A stretch of DNA of 64,000 bases. Source: Chara braunii (taxonomy: Eukaryota; Streptophyta; Charophyceae; Charales; Characeae). This document shows, piece after piece, positions 10,961 to 21,264 of the stretch. Every line of letters starts with the position of its first letter. The stretch's first letter is position 1. The notes beneath the pieces were generated by a model. That model was given only the letters and a program-made list of their open reading frames with translations. It searched no databases and had not been told where the DNA came from. The stretch is from contig BFEA01000384.1 of NCBI GenBank assembly GCA_003427395.1, positions 752,565-816,564 of the forward strand, in the 5' to 3' direction. The translations under genes and the position numbers were made by a program.

Positions 10961-11374
10961 TCGACTCGACTGACGAACGTTTTCGCGCATACTACTCTTT
11001 GCCTAGAAAATAGTTTTAATATGTAAGACTCATAACTTATCCCAAGTTCAAGTAGGACCCTTCTCAGTACTTAAATTACCAGGGGTTGCGCATAAGACAC
11101 ATACCCATACTAGCCAATGATCAAGTTCATTCATCATTTTTTTCCGTTAACCCTTTAACCATAGCATATAGACATGTGGAGTGAGATAAGGCTGAATAAT
11201 TAGGCGAGGAGATGTCACATACACACAACACTTTCACATAAACATTCTGAATTCATCAAGGAGGTCTTTGACCTTTCAAGCATGAACAAATGAAAAGATC
11301 AGCAAATGAATGAGGCTTGTCACCTTAGCAATAATCCTAATCTTCCTAACAATCAGGGGCAAGGCGCAAGGTTG
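10961..11374. other. no gene seen
   Basis: AT-richer sequence with no open frame of note, no repeat unit and no recognisable RNA. Confidence 0.5.
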
Positions 11375-11446
11375 GGTACTCAAACCAATCGCGCACTGAC
11401 AAGATGTCTGGGTACTCAAACCAATCGCGCACTGACAAGATGTCTC
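11375..11446 (+). repeat. 36-bp exact tandem duplication
   Basis: The block beginning GGGTACTCAAACCAATCGCG and ending AAGATGTCT occurs twice in a row without a difference, so the duplication is recent. Confidence 0.93.
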
Positions 11447-11725
11447 AGTGTGTTGCCGTGAATAGCATGTGGCTGGTCTTATTACTGACCTGCAGACAAG
11501 AGTCAATCACATTACACAATTCTAGCAGAGTCAACCATTCATTCACCTTTACAAACATCACACTTACGCTCCCAATCCTTTTAATCAAACATTCCCCTTT
11601 CGACTTAATCATTCAAGGACCTCTTTTGACCAAACACAGACCCTTTAGACAAATGACCCGAAACAGAAATGCCATTTAGCACAAAGGTTGATGCAAAGTG
11701 TGGGTGTAGAGGTTAGTGAAGGTTG

Positions 11726-12179
11726 AGTTGGATAACCAACTTGTTACCACAAGGCAACAGCATGTAGACTTGTATGGACTCATAACGAGTCTCCTTGATT
11801 AAGATGACCTGCAATCACACACAGGTCACAAGGTCTCAATACCTCCCTCACTATCACTCTACACGAAGTTCATCGATGTGAACTTCAATTCTATCGATGG
11901 ACTATAATATAGTGCGATCAAATGTAAGTATGAAGTAAGAAGATTCCGACGGAAGCCTTCACCTCATACTTACTCAAGCAGTACGATAACTCAGATATGA
12001 GTATCCTACCACTGGCTTTAGTCTAACTGGTTTAGACTTTAGACAGACCATGGGATGACCCGCACATGAGTACCCCATCCTCAGTCTGTCAACCTAATTA
12101 TCTAAGATATGTATGCATGTAGAGACGAGTAATAGGATGTTCCTCACCCTGGAGCCTTATCCTGTCACCCGTCCTACAT
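11726..12179. other. run of consecutive short perfect hairpins
   Basis: At least nine inverted repeats follow one another. AGTTGG/CCAACT is at 11726-11741, GACTC/GAGTC at 11777-11791 and GACCTG/CAGGTC at 11806-11827. GAAGTTCA/TGAACTTC is at 11865-11886 and the palindrome ACTATAATATAGT at 11901-11913. GTAAGTATGA/TCATACTTAC is at 11924-11973 with TTCC/GGAA nested inside. ACTCA/TGAGT is at 11989-12002, AGTCTAA/TTAGACT at 12020-12038 and GACAGAC/GTCTGTC at 12042-12090 with GGATG/CATCC inside. ATGTAG/CTACAT is at 12117-12179 with GACG/CGTC and AGGAT/ATCCT inside. There is no ORF. It could be a structured noncoding RNA or a structured LTR/UTR. Confidence 0.7.
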
Positions 12180-12330
12180 CCATTCATGAATCAATCTGCA
12201 CTTACGCTTGCTCTAGGCCTGCGTGCGCGAACCCAGGCAATGGCTCTAGCTAGGTACTGGTTCGCATGCACATGTCTGATTGTGTCAGCAATCAGACCAG
12301 AACAAACGGTGTAGGTAAAGAAGTAAAAAC

Positions 12331-12348
12331 AAATAATAATAATAAATG

Positions 12349-12387
<39 letters not shown>

Positions 12388-12397
12388 TAATAATAAT
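12331..12397 (+). repeat. (AAT)n microsatellite
   Basis: About 20 AAT/ATA units with a few interruptions. The poly-Leu and poly-Ile open frames here are artefacts of the repeat. Confidence 0.97.
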
Positions 12398-12718
12398 GCA
12401 AGTAATATGAGTAAGTGCGGCTAAGTTGCAATTAAACATGCAGAAGTCCAAATAGTCATGTAACTAGCAGAGAGGAAATGTACCAAGGTTTCATCCTCAG
12501 GCCATAATAATGCAGTATACAATGAACCTGTGAGTCAATATTCAAACCCTCAGGCCACATTAATGCAGTATCCAATGTCACTTTTCTCTGTCAGGCGCCC
12601 AACCTACATCGCATGCCTATTTTACCGCCGTCATATCCATGCAGCATGCTTACTTATTCTTTGGAGACCAATGTACATGACGTCAATACCAATGCCAACC
12701 TGTACTTTGTCTCCCCTC

Positions 12719-12842
12719 ACTGCCCTTGTCTGTTTGTTTGTCGGTGTCTGTTTGTCTGTTTGTTGCTGCCTGTCGGTCTATTTGTTTGTTTGTTTGTATG
12801 GTTATTGGTCTGTCGGTCTGTGCCCCTTTATCTCTTTGTATG
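12719..12842 (+). repeat. GTTT/GTCT-rich low-complexity tract
   Basis: Degenerate tetranucleotide repeat (TGTT, TGTC, CGGT). The open frames on both strands are compositional. Confidence 0.85.
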
Positions 12843-13139
12843 CAGGTACCCAGATAGTATTAGAACCAAGCGGAAGTCACACTGTACACAATCCAGGTCC
12901 TCGGTTATAAGTCAATCTGTATGACTGTGGGAGGGGACCTGAGACCGGATAGCCTTTGCCAAATACCGCATAAGGCTTGGCCTCGGGGTGGTCAACATTC
13001 AGTCTTGCTACGCCGCCCCGACGCGGGCTTGACGCCGGCTTCACGCTCGCTGTGCGGATGACGCGAGACTGTGTGCTGGTACTGTTGACGACGCGGGACT
13101 GTGGTAGCAGGTTGGCGCAGTCTATTCTGTGCGCCAGGC

Positions 13140-13930
13140 ATTGCTGATGTGGCGCATCCAATTGATCCACATTGTTGATGTGGCACATGCCATCAGTCTA
13201 TAGTGTTGAAGCGGCGCAGCCACCTGCCTACATTGCTGATGTGGCCCCTGCCACCCGTCTCTACTGCTGACGTGGTATTGCCACTAGTTTTAGCTGTTGT
13301 GGCGCTGACCACTTGTTTGCAAAGCTGATGTGGCGTTGCCACTGGTCTACATTGTTGTTATAATGCAGGTCACCTGTTGCCACTGCTGCGGTGATGCTGC
13401 CGCCTGCCTCTTCCGTTGTCGTGACATTGGCCATGTTGTCTACCTACGGCTGTGGCGCATGCCACCTGTCTCTACCGCTGATGTGGCATTGCCACTAGTT
13501 TCAGCTGTTGTGGCGCACGCCATATGTCCGCCGTGCTGATGTGGTGCATCCCACTGATCTACACTGCTGATGTCGCGCACGCCACCTGTCTACACTGTTG
13601 TAGTGGCGCAGGCCACGCTGCCTACATGTTGATGCGGTGCAGGCCACTCGTTCATACTGCTGATGTGGCTTGCCACTGGTCTACACAGCTGCTTTGGCAC
13701 TGCCGCCTGTCTGTTGCTGACGCGACATTGGCCATGTTGTCTACATGATGATGTGGCGCATGCCACTTGCCTACATTGCTGAGGTGGCATTGCCACGCTG
13801 TCTGCAGTGCTGAGGTGGCACCCCTCTTGTCTACACTATTGTGGCACTGCCGCTTGTCTGCTGCTGACGCGGCATTGGCCATGCTGTGTACGGCGCTGTT
13901 GTGGCTCATGCCACTGATCTACACTGCCTT
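13140..13930 (+). repeat. array of about 26 units of 28-32 bp, each with a GTGGC...GCCAC hairpin
   Basis: The unit is approximately CTGCTGATGTGGCGCATGCC followed by ACCTGTCTACA. Most units keep a GTGGC arm and a GCCAC arm 3-5 bases apart. Units differ from each other by several bases, so the array is old or under weak constraint. Open frames across it on both strands reflect the lack of stops in the unit. Confidence 0.85.
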
Positions 13931-14068
13931 CTTCGTCTACTGGTTACGAGACATTGTATCAGATATCACTTCCCCGGTTACAGAAGATACTGCAAAGATC
14001 TGAGTCTACCTGTAGTACAACACCTAACGAGTAGCTTTCTGTCTGGGTTTTTCACAACAATCATCAAC

Positions 14069-14069
<1 letters not shown>

Positions 14070-14127
<58 letters not shown>
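14070..14127 (+). repeat. (AAT)n microsatellite
   Basis: About 19 uninterrupted AAT units, giving poly-Asn, poly-Leu or poly-Ile open frames that are not genes. Confidence 0.97.
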
Positions 14128-14129
<2 letters not shown>

Positions 14130-14319
14130 TCACCATCAATGAGTGTGAACGGTATACAAAACCCAAGTTGCGAAATCACACAGATGTCGAGGTAGTCATT
14201 TACAAGCGGAGAATACAAATGCACCGAGAAACCATCCATATAAAGCAATACAATGAAGTAATGAGTCAATGTCCAGGCCCGTAGGCCACACCAACATAGT
14301 ATCCAAAGTTGCTCTTTCT

Positions 14320-14470
14320 CTTGTTTGTTTATCTGTCTCTTTCTATGTGTATGTTTGTCTATCTGTTCCTTTCTGTGTGTGTATATGTTTGTCTGTTTCT
14401 TTCTGTGTATGTACTTGTCTGTGCTTGTCTGTCTGTCTCCCCCTCTCTTTTTTTTTTTTTTTCTTTCTCA
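14320..14470 (+). repeat. TCTG/TTTC low-complexity tract ending in a T run
   Basis: Repeated TGTCTGTTTCTTTCTGTGTA-like words pass into CTCTC and about 16 T. No gene. Confidence 0.85.
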
Positions 14471-14607
14471 TTCTTCTTTCTTCCTGCCTTACACTTCCTC
14501 GATTTTCTTTCACAGTCTTCTTCTTCCCGTGAGTACTCTTCTTCCTCCCCACGGTGTTCTACTCTGGTCCTTCCCATCAAACACACATAGTCGCTATCTT
14601 GCTAGCA

Positions 14608-14662
14608 TGAAATAATAATAATAATAATATAATAATAATAGTAATAATAATAATAACAATAA

Positions 14663-14693
<31 letters not shown>

Positions 14694-14732
14694 AATATAA
14701 TCATAATCATAATCGTAATCATAATCATAATG
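14608..14732 (+). repeat. (AAT)n followed by (ATAATC)n
   Basis: Imperfect AAT units change into ATAATC hexamers towards the right end. Confidence 0.95.
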
Positions 14733-15179
14733 CAAGAAAAATGAGCGATAGCAAACTTCCGAATCCAAGCAGCAACATACACATGAGACCAGACAACCGT
14801 GGCCTCGAACCAAGAACAAAATTGCATCACAAGTTTCACCAAATAAGAGCACACCAAAAGCTCATAATTGACAATGCTGGAATAGTCTCATCATCATCAT
14901 CAACAAAGAACCAATGTTGATATCCTATCTGGCGCTCAGCGCCCAGACTACAGATGGCAGATCCTATCTAGCCTAGCCTACAATACAGATGATGACGTCA
15001 ACAGCTCCCCGAAATACGAGCAGATCTCGGCCAATGCCGTTCACCTCAAGCACCAGGTATGTCTCTCATATCACTCACACCCCCGATCCCCATCACACAA
15101 ATGCCATTCGCACCCAAGGACCATCACGCCTTCTCTCCTTCCCTCTCTCTCACTCTTCCTCACTTTCACACACGATCTC

Positions 15180-15498
15180 CTTCTCTCTCTCTCTCTCTCT
15201 CTTTCTCACTCGCTCTCTCATAGTCTGTAGATGCCGAGAGGTCAGGTAGCGAGAGGGTGAGGGAGAGATGGCGGACTTAGAGGAGGAAGAAGAAAAACTA
15301 TCCCTCTCTCCCTCTCTCTCTCTCTCTCTCTGATGAGCGAGCAGGGTATGCGGGGCAGGCGCATGGGCGCATAGCAGATAGTGGCATGCAAAGGGCAGCG
15401 GCGGATCGATGGCAGCGGGTGGCAACGCACCAGAGAGTAGAGGAGATGCGGAGGCAGCAACTCTCTCTCTCTCTCTCACTCACACACACACACACGCA

Positions 15499-15547
<49 letters not shown>

Positions 15548-15731
15548 ACACACACACACACACACATAGTCCATCGATAGGATGAGCAAAAATGGAATGA
15601 ATCTTCCGGTGAAACGTGGAAATATGCAGTGCTACTTTTTGATTTGCTCATTCTATCGATCTAAGCAGCGCGCGGCGAGCCGTGGGGTGGAGACTTGGTT
15701 GTTGGCCAAGGTCGGAGACTTATCGTCTCCC

Positions 15732-15772
<41 letters not shown>

Positions 15773-15951
15773 TAGTACACACGCACACCCATTCCATCGA
15801 TAGAATGAGCAAAAACGGAATGATTCTTCCGCTGAAACGTAAAAATATGCACCGCCACCTTTTGATTTGCTCATACTATCGATCCAAGTAGCGTGATGCG
15901 AGGTGCGGGTCGGAGACTTGGCTGTTGGCCCAGGTCGGAGACTTATCGTCT

Positions 15952-15987
<36 letters not shown>

Positions 15988-16000
15988 TAGTATCCACGCA

Positions 16001-16047
<47 letters not shown>

Positions 16048-16260
16048 AGACAGACACACACACAGTCCATCGATAGGATGAGCAAAAACGGAATGAATCT
16101 TCCGCTGAAACGTGGAAATATACACTGCCACGTCTTGATTTGCTCATTCTATCGATCCAAGTAGCATGAGGCGAGGCGCGGGCTGGAGACTTAGCAGTTG
16201 GCCAAGGTTCGAGACTTGTCGTCTCCCTCTCTCTCACACTGGCACACCCACACTGCAGTG
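15180..16260 (+). repeat. triplicated module: (CT)n-(CA)n microsatellite plus an 88-bp inverted-repeat element
   Basis: Three modules each contain a CT tract, a CA tract, an 88-bp element (15573-15660, 15796-15883, 16069-16156) and a spacer with GGAGACTT and GTTGGCC. Module spacing is 223 and 273 bp, the difference coming from microsatellite length. A separate CT tract precedes them at 15180-15335. The many small open frames (poly-Ser/Leu, poly-His/Thr) are microsatellite artefacts. Confidence 0.88.
15573..15660. mobile_element. 88-bp MITE-like element, copy 1 of 3
   Basis: It starts with ATCGATAGGATGAGCAAA and ends with the near-perfect reverse complement TTTGCTCATTCTATCGAT (one mismatch in 18). 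Copies 2 and 3 at 15796-15883 and 16069-16156 have the same 88-bp length and the same ends. The interior keeps GGAATGA-TCTTCCG and GAAACGT. The size and inverted ends fit a tiny nonautonomous element carried along inside a segmental duplication. No target-site duplication can be fixed because the flanks were copied with it. Confidence 0.5.
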
Positions 16261-16802
16261 TATACGCATACACACCCGCTCCACACACACATATACATAT
16301 ACACATACTCACGCATATGCACGCACGCACTCACGTATACACACGCACGTACGTAGTGATGTACGTTTCTGTTTTCCATCTGTAGATTCATTCAATTTGG
16401 TTTAGGGAGTAAATCGCGTGGTAGGGGACCTACCTATTCTCTCTCTCCTCGTCTTTGTCTTCCTTGTAGTTGTTATCGCCGTAGTCACCGTCGTTGTCCT
16501 CATCGTCGTCGTCGTCCGCCCGTAGATGCGTCGCATTCCCTACCGGCAAACCGCCGAGATCATTGCGATCCGGACACTTCATCGGACCATTCAATCGGTA
16601 GGAGCGACGGCGGTGTGTACAGAGGGCAAGGACGTGGTCAGCGCGAGCTAACTCACGCTGACTGTGCATCCCTCGTTCGCGATCGATAATTACAGCAATC
16701 TATCCCCGTTCCGATGAACCTTTAAAAGTTTACCCGGGCTTTTTTTTAGGCCCAGGCAAGCAACTCGCTGGATTCATCAGTGTAGTGCACGTGCGCCCAG
16801 GT
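16261..16802. other. no gene seen
   Basis: CA-rich remnants, then an ordinary-composition segment with an open frame on the - strand (16430-16669) that shows no domain and a low-complexity acidic end. Left uncalled. Confidence 0.4.
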
Positions 16803-16871
16803 AAGAGCTCACCTCCTCTTCTTCTACTTCTTCTTCTTCTTCTTCTCCCTCTTCTTCTTCTTCTTCTCCTC
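16803..16871 (+). repeat. (CTT)n microsatellite
   Basis: Imperfect CTT/CTC repeat of about 70 bp. Confidence 0.95.
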
Positions 16872-17029
16872 CTACCACTACTTTTTCTGCTACTTTTTCT
16901 TACTGCTGTCCCAGCGCGCCGCCTTCTTCTGCGCGATCCATCTTCCGCCCCGCGCTCTCTTCAAGTTTTGTTCGCGTGCACTCTTCCGAGCCGTGCTGCC
17001 TTTGCGCGGTATCTCCATAGCTCCCCGCG

Positions 17030-17130
17030 TTGTTGCCCATCGCGTGGCCATCTTCTCTCCTGTCCGCTATCCCGCTCGTCGTCTCCGCTCATCCGCGGTT
17101 GCCCATCGCGTGGCCATCTTCTTCGCCTCC
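17030..17130 (+). repeat. 67-bp partial tandem duplication
   Basis: TTGCCCATCGCGTGGCCATC occurs at about 17033 and 17100 with similar sequence between. The region is C/T-rich and the open frames in it are not supported. Confidence 0.7.
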
Positions 17131-17571
17131 ATGCACCACCTCCGTTGCTCCCCGCGCACCATCTCCATCGCGCGCGTTCCTTTTCCTCCTGCGCACTTCC
17201 TCCCCGCTTCGCGGTACGAACTTTGTCGGCCCTGGGAAGGTGAGTCGATACACCCCTGTAGGATCCCCGAGCTTTCAACCGCGGCTAATCGAGTAGCCTT
17301 GACTCGAACGAATCCACCCTCAATAGTCGGGCAGATTTGTTTGAGTAACTCGTGCAAATTTTGTTTCGTAAAACGAAAAGGACAAAATTTTTAAGAAAGA
17401 AAATAAAAAGGAATAAAGGAAATAAAGGTAAGTAGGAAAAATAAAGGAAAAAAAAAAAATAAAAAAAATTGCATCTAACTACTAATCCTCTCGTGGAGCC
17501 AACTTTCGGATCTGGGGCCCATGCTCAACTTACCTCTAACTAACCCCCTCCCCCCCCGACGCGGAGGTCAC

Positions 17572-17716
17572 GGGTTCAAGTCCCGGCCTACCGAAGGCGG
17601 GGTACCAAAAGCCAGTGGAACTCCTTATCAAAAAGGAGTTAGCTTGAGGCCGGATGGATTCGATCCCCGGGTTCTCCGATCTGCAATCCGCACCGAACCT
17701 ACTGAGCTAGCTCCTA
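17572..17716. pseudogene. tRNA-derived fragments, head to head
   Basis: On the + strand, GGGTTCAAGTCCCGG (17572-17586) is a good T-arm and B box, but no A box or acceptor stem is found upstream. On the - strand, TAGCTCAGTAGG (17709-17698) fits the A-box consensus exactly, and GGATCGAATCC (17666-17656) fits a B box 43 bases later, the spacing expected in a tRNA. The D stem, T stem and acceptor stem do not pair properly on the - strand, so this is a pseudogene or a tRNA-derived piece. Between them AACTCCTT/AAGGAGTT (17618-17640) forms an 8-bp hairpin. Confidence 0.4.
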
Positions 17717-17900
17717 CTTCGGTTAGAAGAGGAGTTGCTCTGATATATATAGAGTAGACACGGTGGGGCTTGGTCCGCCTTGTGGCCCAAACCCTATTCC
17801 AAGTTTGTGTGTGTACTTGCCAGCCCGCGTGTCCGTTGACTGCTCATCAGCTTGAGTGTGTGTGTGTCCCTCAAGGCACTAGGCTGATCGGAAGGCCCGA

Positions 17901-18040
17901 AGGCCGGTACTTAGCTATGGCCGCGACACTGAAGGTCGTTGCGGGGAAAACACTCAAGTGGCGGGCAAAGAGGCCGGTACCTAGCTATGGCCGCGACACT
18001 GAAGGTCGTGGCGGGGAAAACAATCAAGTGGCAGGTAGGT
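17901..18040 (+). repeat. 70-bp tandem duplication
   Basis: AGGCCGGTAC begins at 17901 and 17971, and the intervening 70 bp (CTATGGCCGCGACACTGAAG and onward) is repeated with few changes. Confidence 0.9.
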
Positions 18041-18132
18041 TGGTACTACACCAAGCAGAGATAGATGTGTCGGGTACTCGAGGCCGAGTAGGAGAAGACA
18101 AAAGTTAGCATTTTTAGACGCTCAATATCTAG

Positions 18133-18460
18133 TAGGTAGACAGGGACCAGCCCAAGTCTCAGTGTGTATCATAGGCCTACCTGACACGATACTGACTCAA
18201 TCAACCCCTCGACCTTTTCGGTCCGAGGGTATTGCTACTAATCCTAACCATCATCGTGCGCGTCAAGACAACGCGCGCACAGACTCTCGAAATTTTCTCA
18301 CCGATTCGCCTCGGCCTCAATGGCCGAGAAAATCGTTTCAAGTGTCACGCCAAAGCGTGCACACCCATCTCACCTCGGATCGACTCCATCATGGTAGGCG
18401 ACGCCGTCATCGTGTCAAATGCAAAAGCACGGCCAAATACCCTTGTAAGGGTATTTGGTC
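18133..18460. other. second run of short hairpins, next to the 3' end of gypsy G2
   Basis: Inverted repeats in order: AGGTAG/CTACCT (18133-18181), CCCTCG/CGAGGG near 18206-18230, and GTGCGCGT with ACGCG-CAC near 18255-18280. CTCGGCC/GGCCGAG is at 18310-18328 inside CGATT/AATCG, then ACGC/GCGT inside GTGT/ACAC near 18341-18364, then GCCGT/ACGGC near 18402-18433. The last is a 12-bp perfect stem with a 2-base loop, CCAAATACCCTT/AAGGGTATTTGG, at 18433-18458. Read on the - strand, it lies just downstream of the G2 tail and may be its LTR. Confidence 0.65.
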
Positions 18461-18589
18461 CGACATCGCGACACAGTCTTAGCTAACCTTTTCATCACTC
18501 ATTCCTGACAAGCTTACTTATACTATACAAACTCTGTCATCCCATATTTGCAAAAGGAAAGCACAACTCTTGTTCAATGCTAATAATAT

Positions 18590-19559
18590 CTAATCCTTAT
18601 TGCTGTCATGTGCCTCAGCTCGCTCGGTGTCTTGCCCATCCTGCCTTTCCGCTGGCTTTTTAACTCCCAGGTCGGAGGCCATGATCTCTCTCTTCCTCTT
18701 CGCAATTTCTTGCAGTTTTCTCTCACTGTAAAAATCCAAAGGTGTGGCCGCCGCTCCTGCCTCCGCGAGTTCCCTAGTCTTGATGAGCCAATCATGCTTG
18801 ATCACACTGAGCCATTGTTGAAAGCAATGACTGGGCGTTGGCCCAAACTCATCTTCCCACCTGCAGGCTTCTTCGCGTGGCTCGCGTATCGGGGGCCACC
18901 TCTCTTTTCTAGGTCTTGAGATCTCATCCCACTCGTCGCCACTGCTGACCTCTATGACCTCTTGTACTTCTTCCTCCTCATCCACCTCTTCTTCCGTCCG
19001 TATGGGGCTAAACTCACCTGTGAAGTTCTTTGGATCCAAGTTGTAGGGAATCTCCGTCCTCCTTCCGTATCCCTCTTCAAAGTCCGGGTATCTCCCTTCA
19101 CAGCTGTCATGACCGCTCCGCTCTTCATGCGGGCTTTCCCTCCTCTCTCCCCCGTCTTCACGTTCGTCGCACACAGTCCTGTCTCCCTTCGTTCTCCCCA
19201 GGCCAAGGCTCATGCTGTTCGCGTCCCTCGGCCCTTCCTTCGGTCGAGGCCCTAGTTCCTTCGCGTTCTCCCACATTCGCCCTTTCCTCCTCGCTCTCAC
19301 TTTCGGATGAGATACATATGCCTTCTCCCTTCCGGAGGGGCGAAGGTCCTCTACACACGCGTTTCCTTGCTCCCCTGCCTACCACTTGTTTGGACATGAA
19401 CCCTATGTACAACTTTCTCTTGGCAGTCCTCCGTTCTCGACTTGGTCCCGCTCCTCCCCCTTCGGTAGGTCTGTTGATCGCCCCGCTGTCATTCTCGTTG
19501 TCGAATTCCATTTTTGCTTTTCTAAGGTTTCTTCCTGACCCTGTAAAACAGATCAACAC
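18590..19559 (-). pseudogene. G2 ORF3, frame-shifted copy of the acidic extra ORF
   Basis: The N-terminal part lies in one frame (19559-19158) and the rest in another (19300-18590), joined by a shift near 19240. Despite this the two SUMO-interaction-like motifs seen in G1 are kept, GICISSESESEEE and VQEVIEVSSGDEWDE, as is the C-terminal block starting RWEDEFGPTPSHCFQQW. Keeping the same motifs in two diverged copies suggests they mattered while the family was active. The N-terminal region adds a basic stretch (RERRTAKRK) not obvious in G1. Function unknown. Confidence 0.7.
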
Positions 19560-19866
19560 CCGCCAAAACCCTCATACACACGTTCCCCCAGTTCGGTAGG
19601 CAATACCGCTTCCCCCAAAATGCTCCCAGTTCCCTTCGCATCAGGCCACTATTATACACTCCCCTCTCATGCATTTCCTTTCCAGAACTATGATACAATG
19701 CTTCGCGACAATCTTTCCCATCATCCCACAAAACCCGTTATCACAAAGGCCCAGGACATCCCATTTTCCAACTTCAGTCAGTCCAAACCATCGCCCCATC
19801 CCCAAAAAAAATGACAGTCCGACAGACGTTGTTAAAGACAAAACCATAGTGTGGGTAAGGTCGTTG

Positions 19867-21260
19867 TCAGTCCTTAGCTTGTAGCCCCTCAGTTTCCTTG
19901 TCCTCGGACTCCTGAAGCCATTGTTCCACTGGGTCCCGACTTAGAAACATGACCAATCGCTGTCCTAGAAAGGGTCCTTTCAATCCAGTTCCATCCAAAT
20001 CTTCCAGCTCGAAGGTGTTCAGTCCCACCCGCTTGGCGACCCGGCAGGGGCCTTTGAACCTCCTTCCCAGTTGCCCAGACCAAGTACTTTCTAGTGCCGA
20101 GTTTCTTAGCAATACCGTCTCCCCCACCTGAAGTGGTTCCTTTCGGATATTCTTAACCTGGTCCCACCTTTCTTTATCCCTCTTTGTTGTTTAGTACCCG
20201 ATTGGCGATGTCTTCCATGACCTCCTCGTTCTTAAGGGTTTGTTGACATCTTGCCTCAATTAACTCTTCCGTGGTCATACGCGGATCGTCATCTAACCTG
20301 TTCCAGGTAGGTATCAAGGCTTCCACGGGAAAGTCAATCTCCCTCCCATACCAAAGTTCTGCCGGGATACACCCCGTTGTCCTCTTAGGCGTCATGTTCT
20401 CTGAGAAGACGGTCTGCTTAAGATATCTAGGCCAACTCCCCAGATTGTCTGCAGCGAGCTTCGCAATAGTGTTCTTTAATGTTCGGTGCCTCTTTTCCAC
20501 AGGTGCATTGGCCTCCGGGTGATATGGCTCGATGAGTTTGATCGGTACATAGAGCCTTTTAAGCATTCCCAACACTTCTTGGTTCACAAATTCTGTCCCA
20601 TTGTCCGCTATAAACCTCCTGATGAAGGGATCCCTCAGGTAGAAGTCTTCTATCCAATCTGCTACTTTTTTCCCTGTCTTTTTCTTGAGGGTGACTGCTT
20701 CTACGAACCCACTCAAGTTGTCCCGTGCGTCTAGGATATACCTGTATCCATCAGTTGACACGGGCATAACCGCAAGGTCAAGGTGGACCAGATGTCCCGG
20801 CCCCAACACCCGCATTGGTTTAAGTGGCTCGAAGATGCGAGCCGAACTCCGTTCCTGGCAGATCAGGCAGGTCTGACATTACGTAGCGACCATACCTGCC
20901 ATGCCTGGCCAATAGTGGAGGGGGGTCATCTTTGCGAGAGTTCCTTTGGACGATCGATGTCCTCCTGCTAGTCCGTCGTGCATAGCCTGGATCACGTCCA
21001 TCTGCCTAGACCTTCCGCGTACAACCCTTCTAGGCGTAACACCTTCCACCCTTCTGAACAGATGACCGCTGCTTAGGACGTACCTTTCTGCCTCCTCCCT
21101 TGCTCTAAAGCTGACCTCCAAGGGTTGTTTATTTCCTACCAACAATAATCCGATCTCCCAGAAAATCCCTTCGTATATCTGAGCATAAAAAAACTCCCGT
21201 CCTTCTTGCTCCTCGTCCTTTCCCTCCTTCATTTGGTTTACCATCCATTGCAATTATTTT
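19867..21260 (-). pseudogene. G2 integrase with zinc domain, DDE core and GPY/F-like tail
   Basis: The zinc-binding part is readable in one piece: H-DGLAGGH at its start and CQTCLIC at its end. A TAA at 20879-20881 (TAC in G1) cuts it from the core. The core (20815-20174) has LVHLDLAV, IADNGTEF and VEKRHRTLKN with D,D-35-E spacing. The GPY/F-like tail (20127-19867) is in another frame and has VGETVLLRN, FKGPCRV and RLVMFLSRD. Everything from RT to the end of the core stays in one frame and is broken only by stops. Confidence 0.88.
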
Positions 21261-21264
21261 TGTT

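Noticed and set aside
11726-12179. Hammerhead ribozyme or retrozyme
   Set aside because: No CTGATGA plus GAAA core was found among the hairpins on either strand by eye.
13140-13930. CRISPR-like array of short palindromic repeats
   Set aside because: The units are contiguous and variable, with no constant repeat separated by unique spacers, no cas genes, and the window is eukaryotic.
14304-14615. Several hydrophobic Leu/Phe/Cys-rich ORFs
   Set aside because: They arise from TCTG and T-run low-complexity sequence, in three overlapping frames at once.
17629-17716. Functional tRNA gene on the - strand
   Set aside because: The A and B boxes are well spaced, but the D, T and acceptor stems do not pair.
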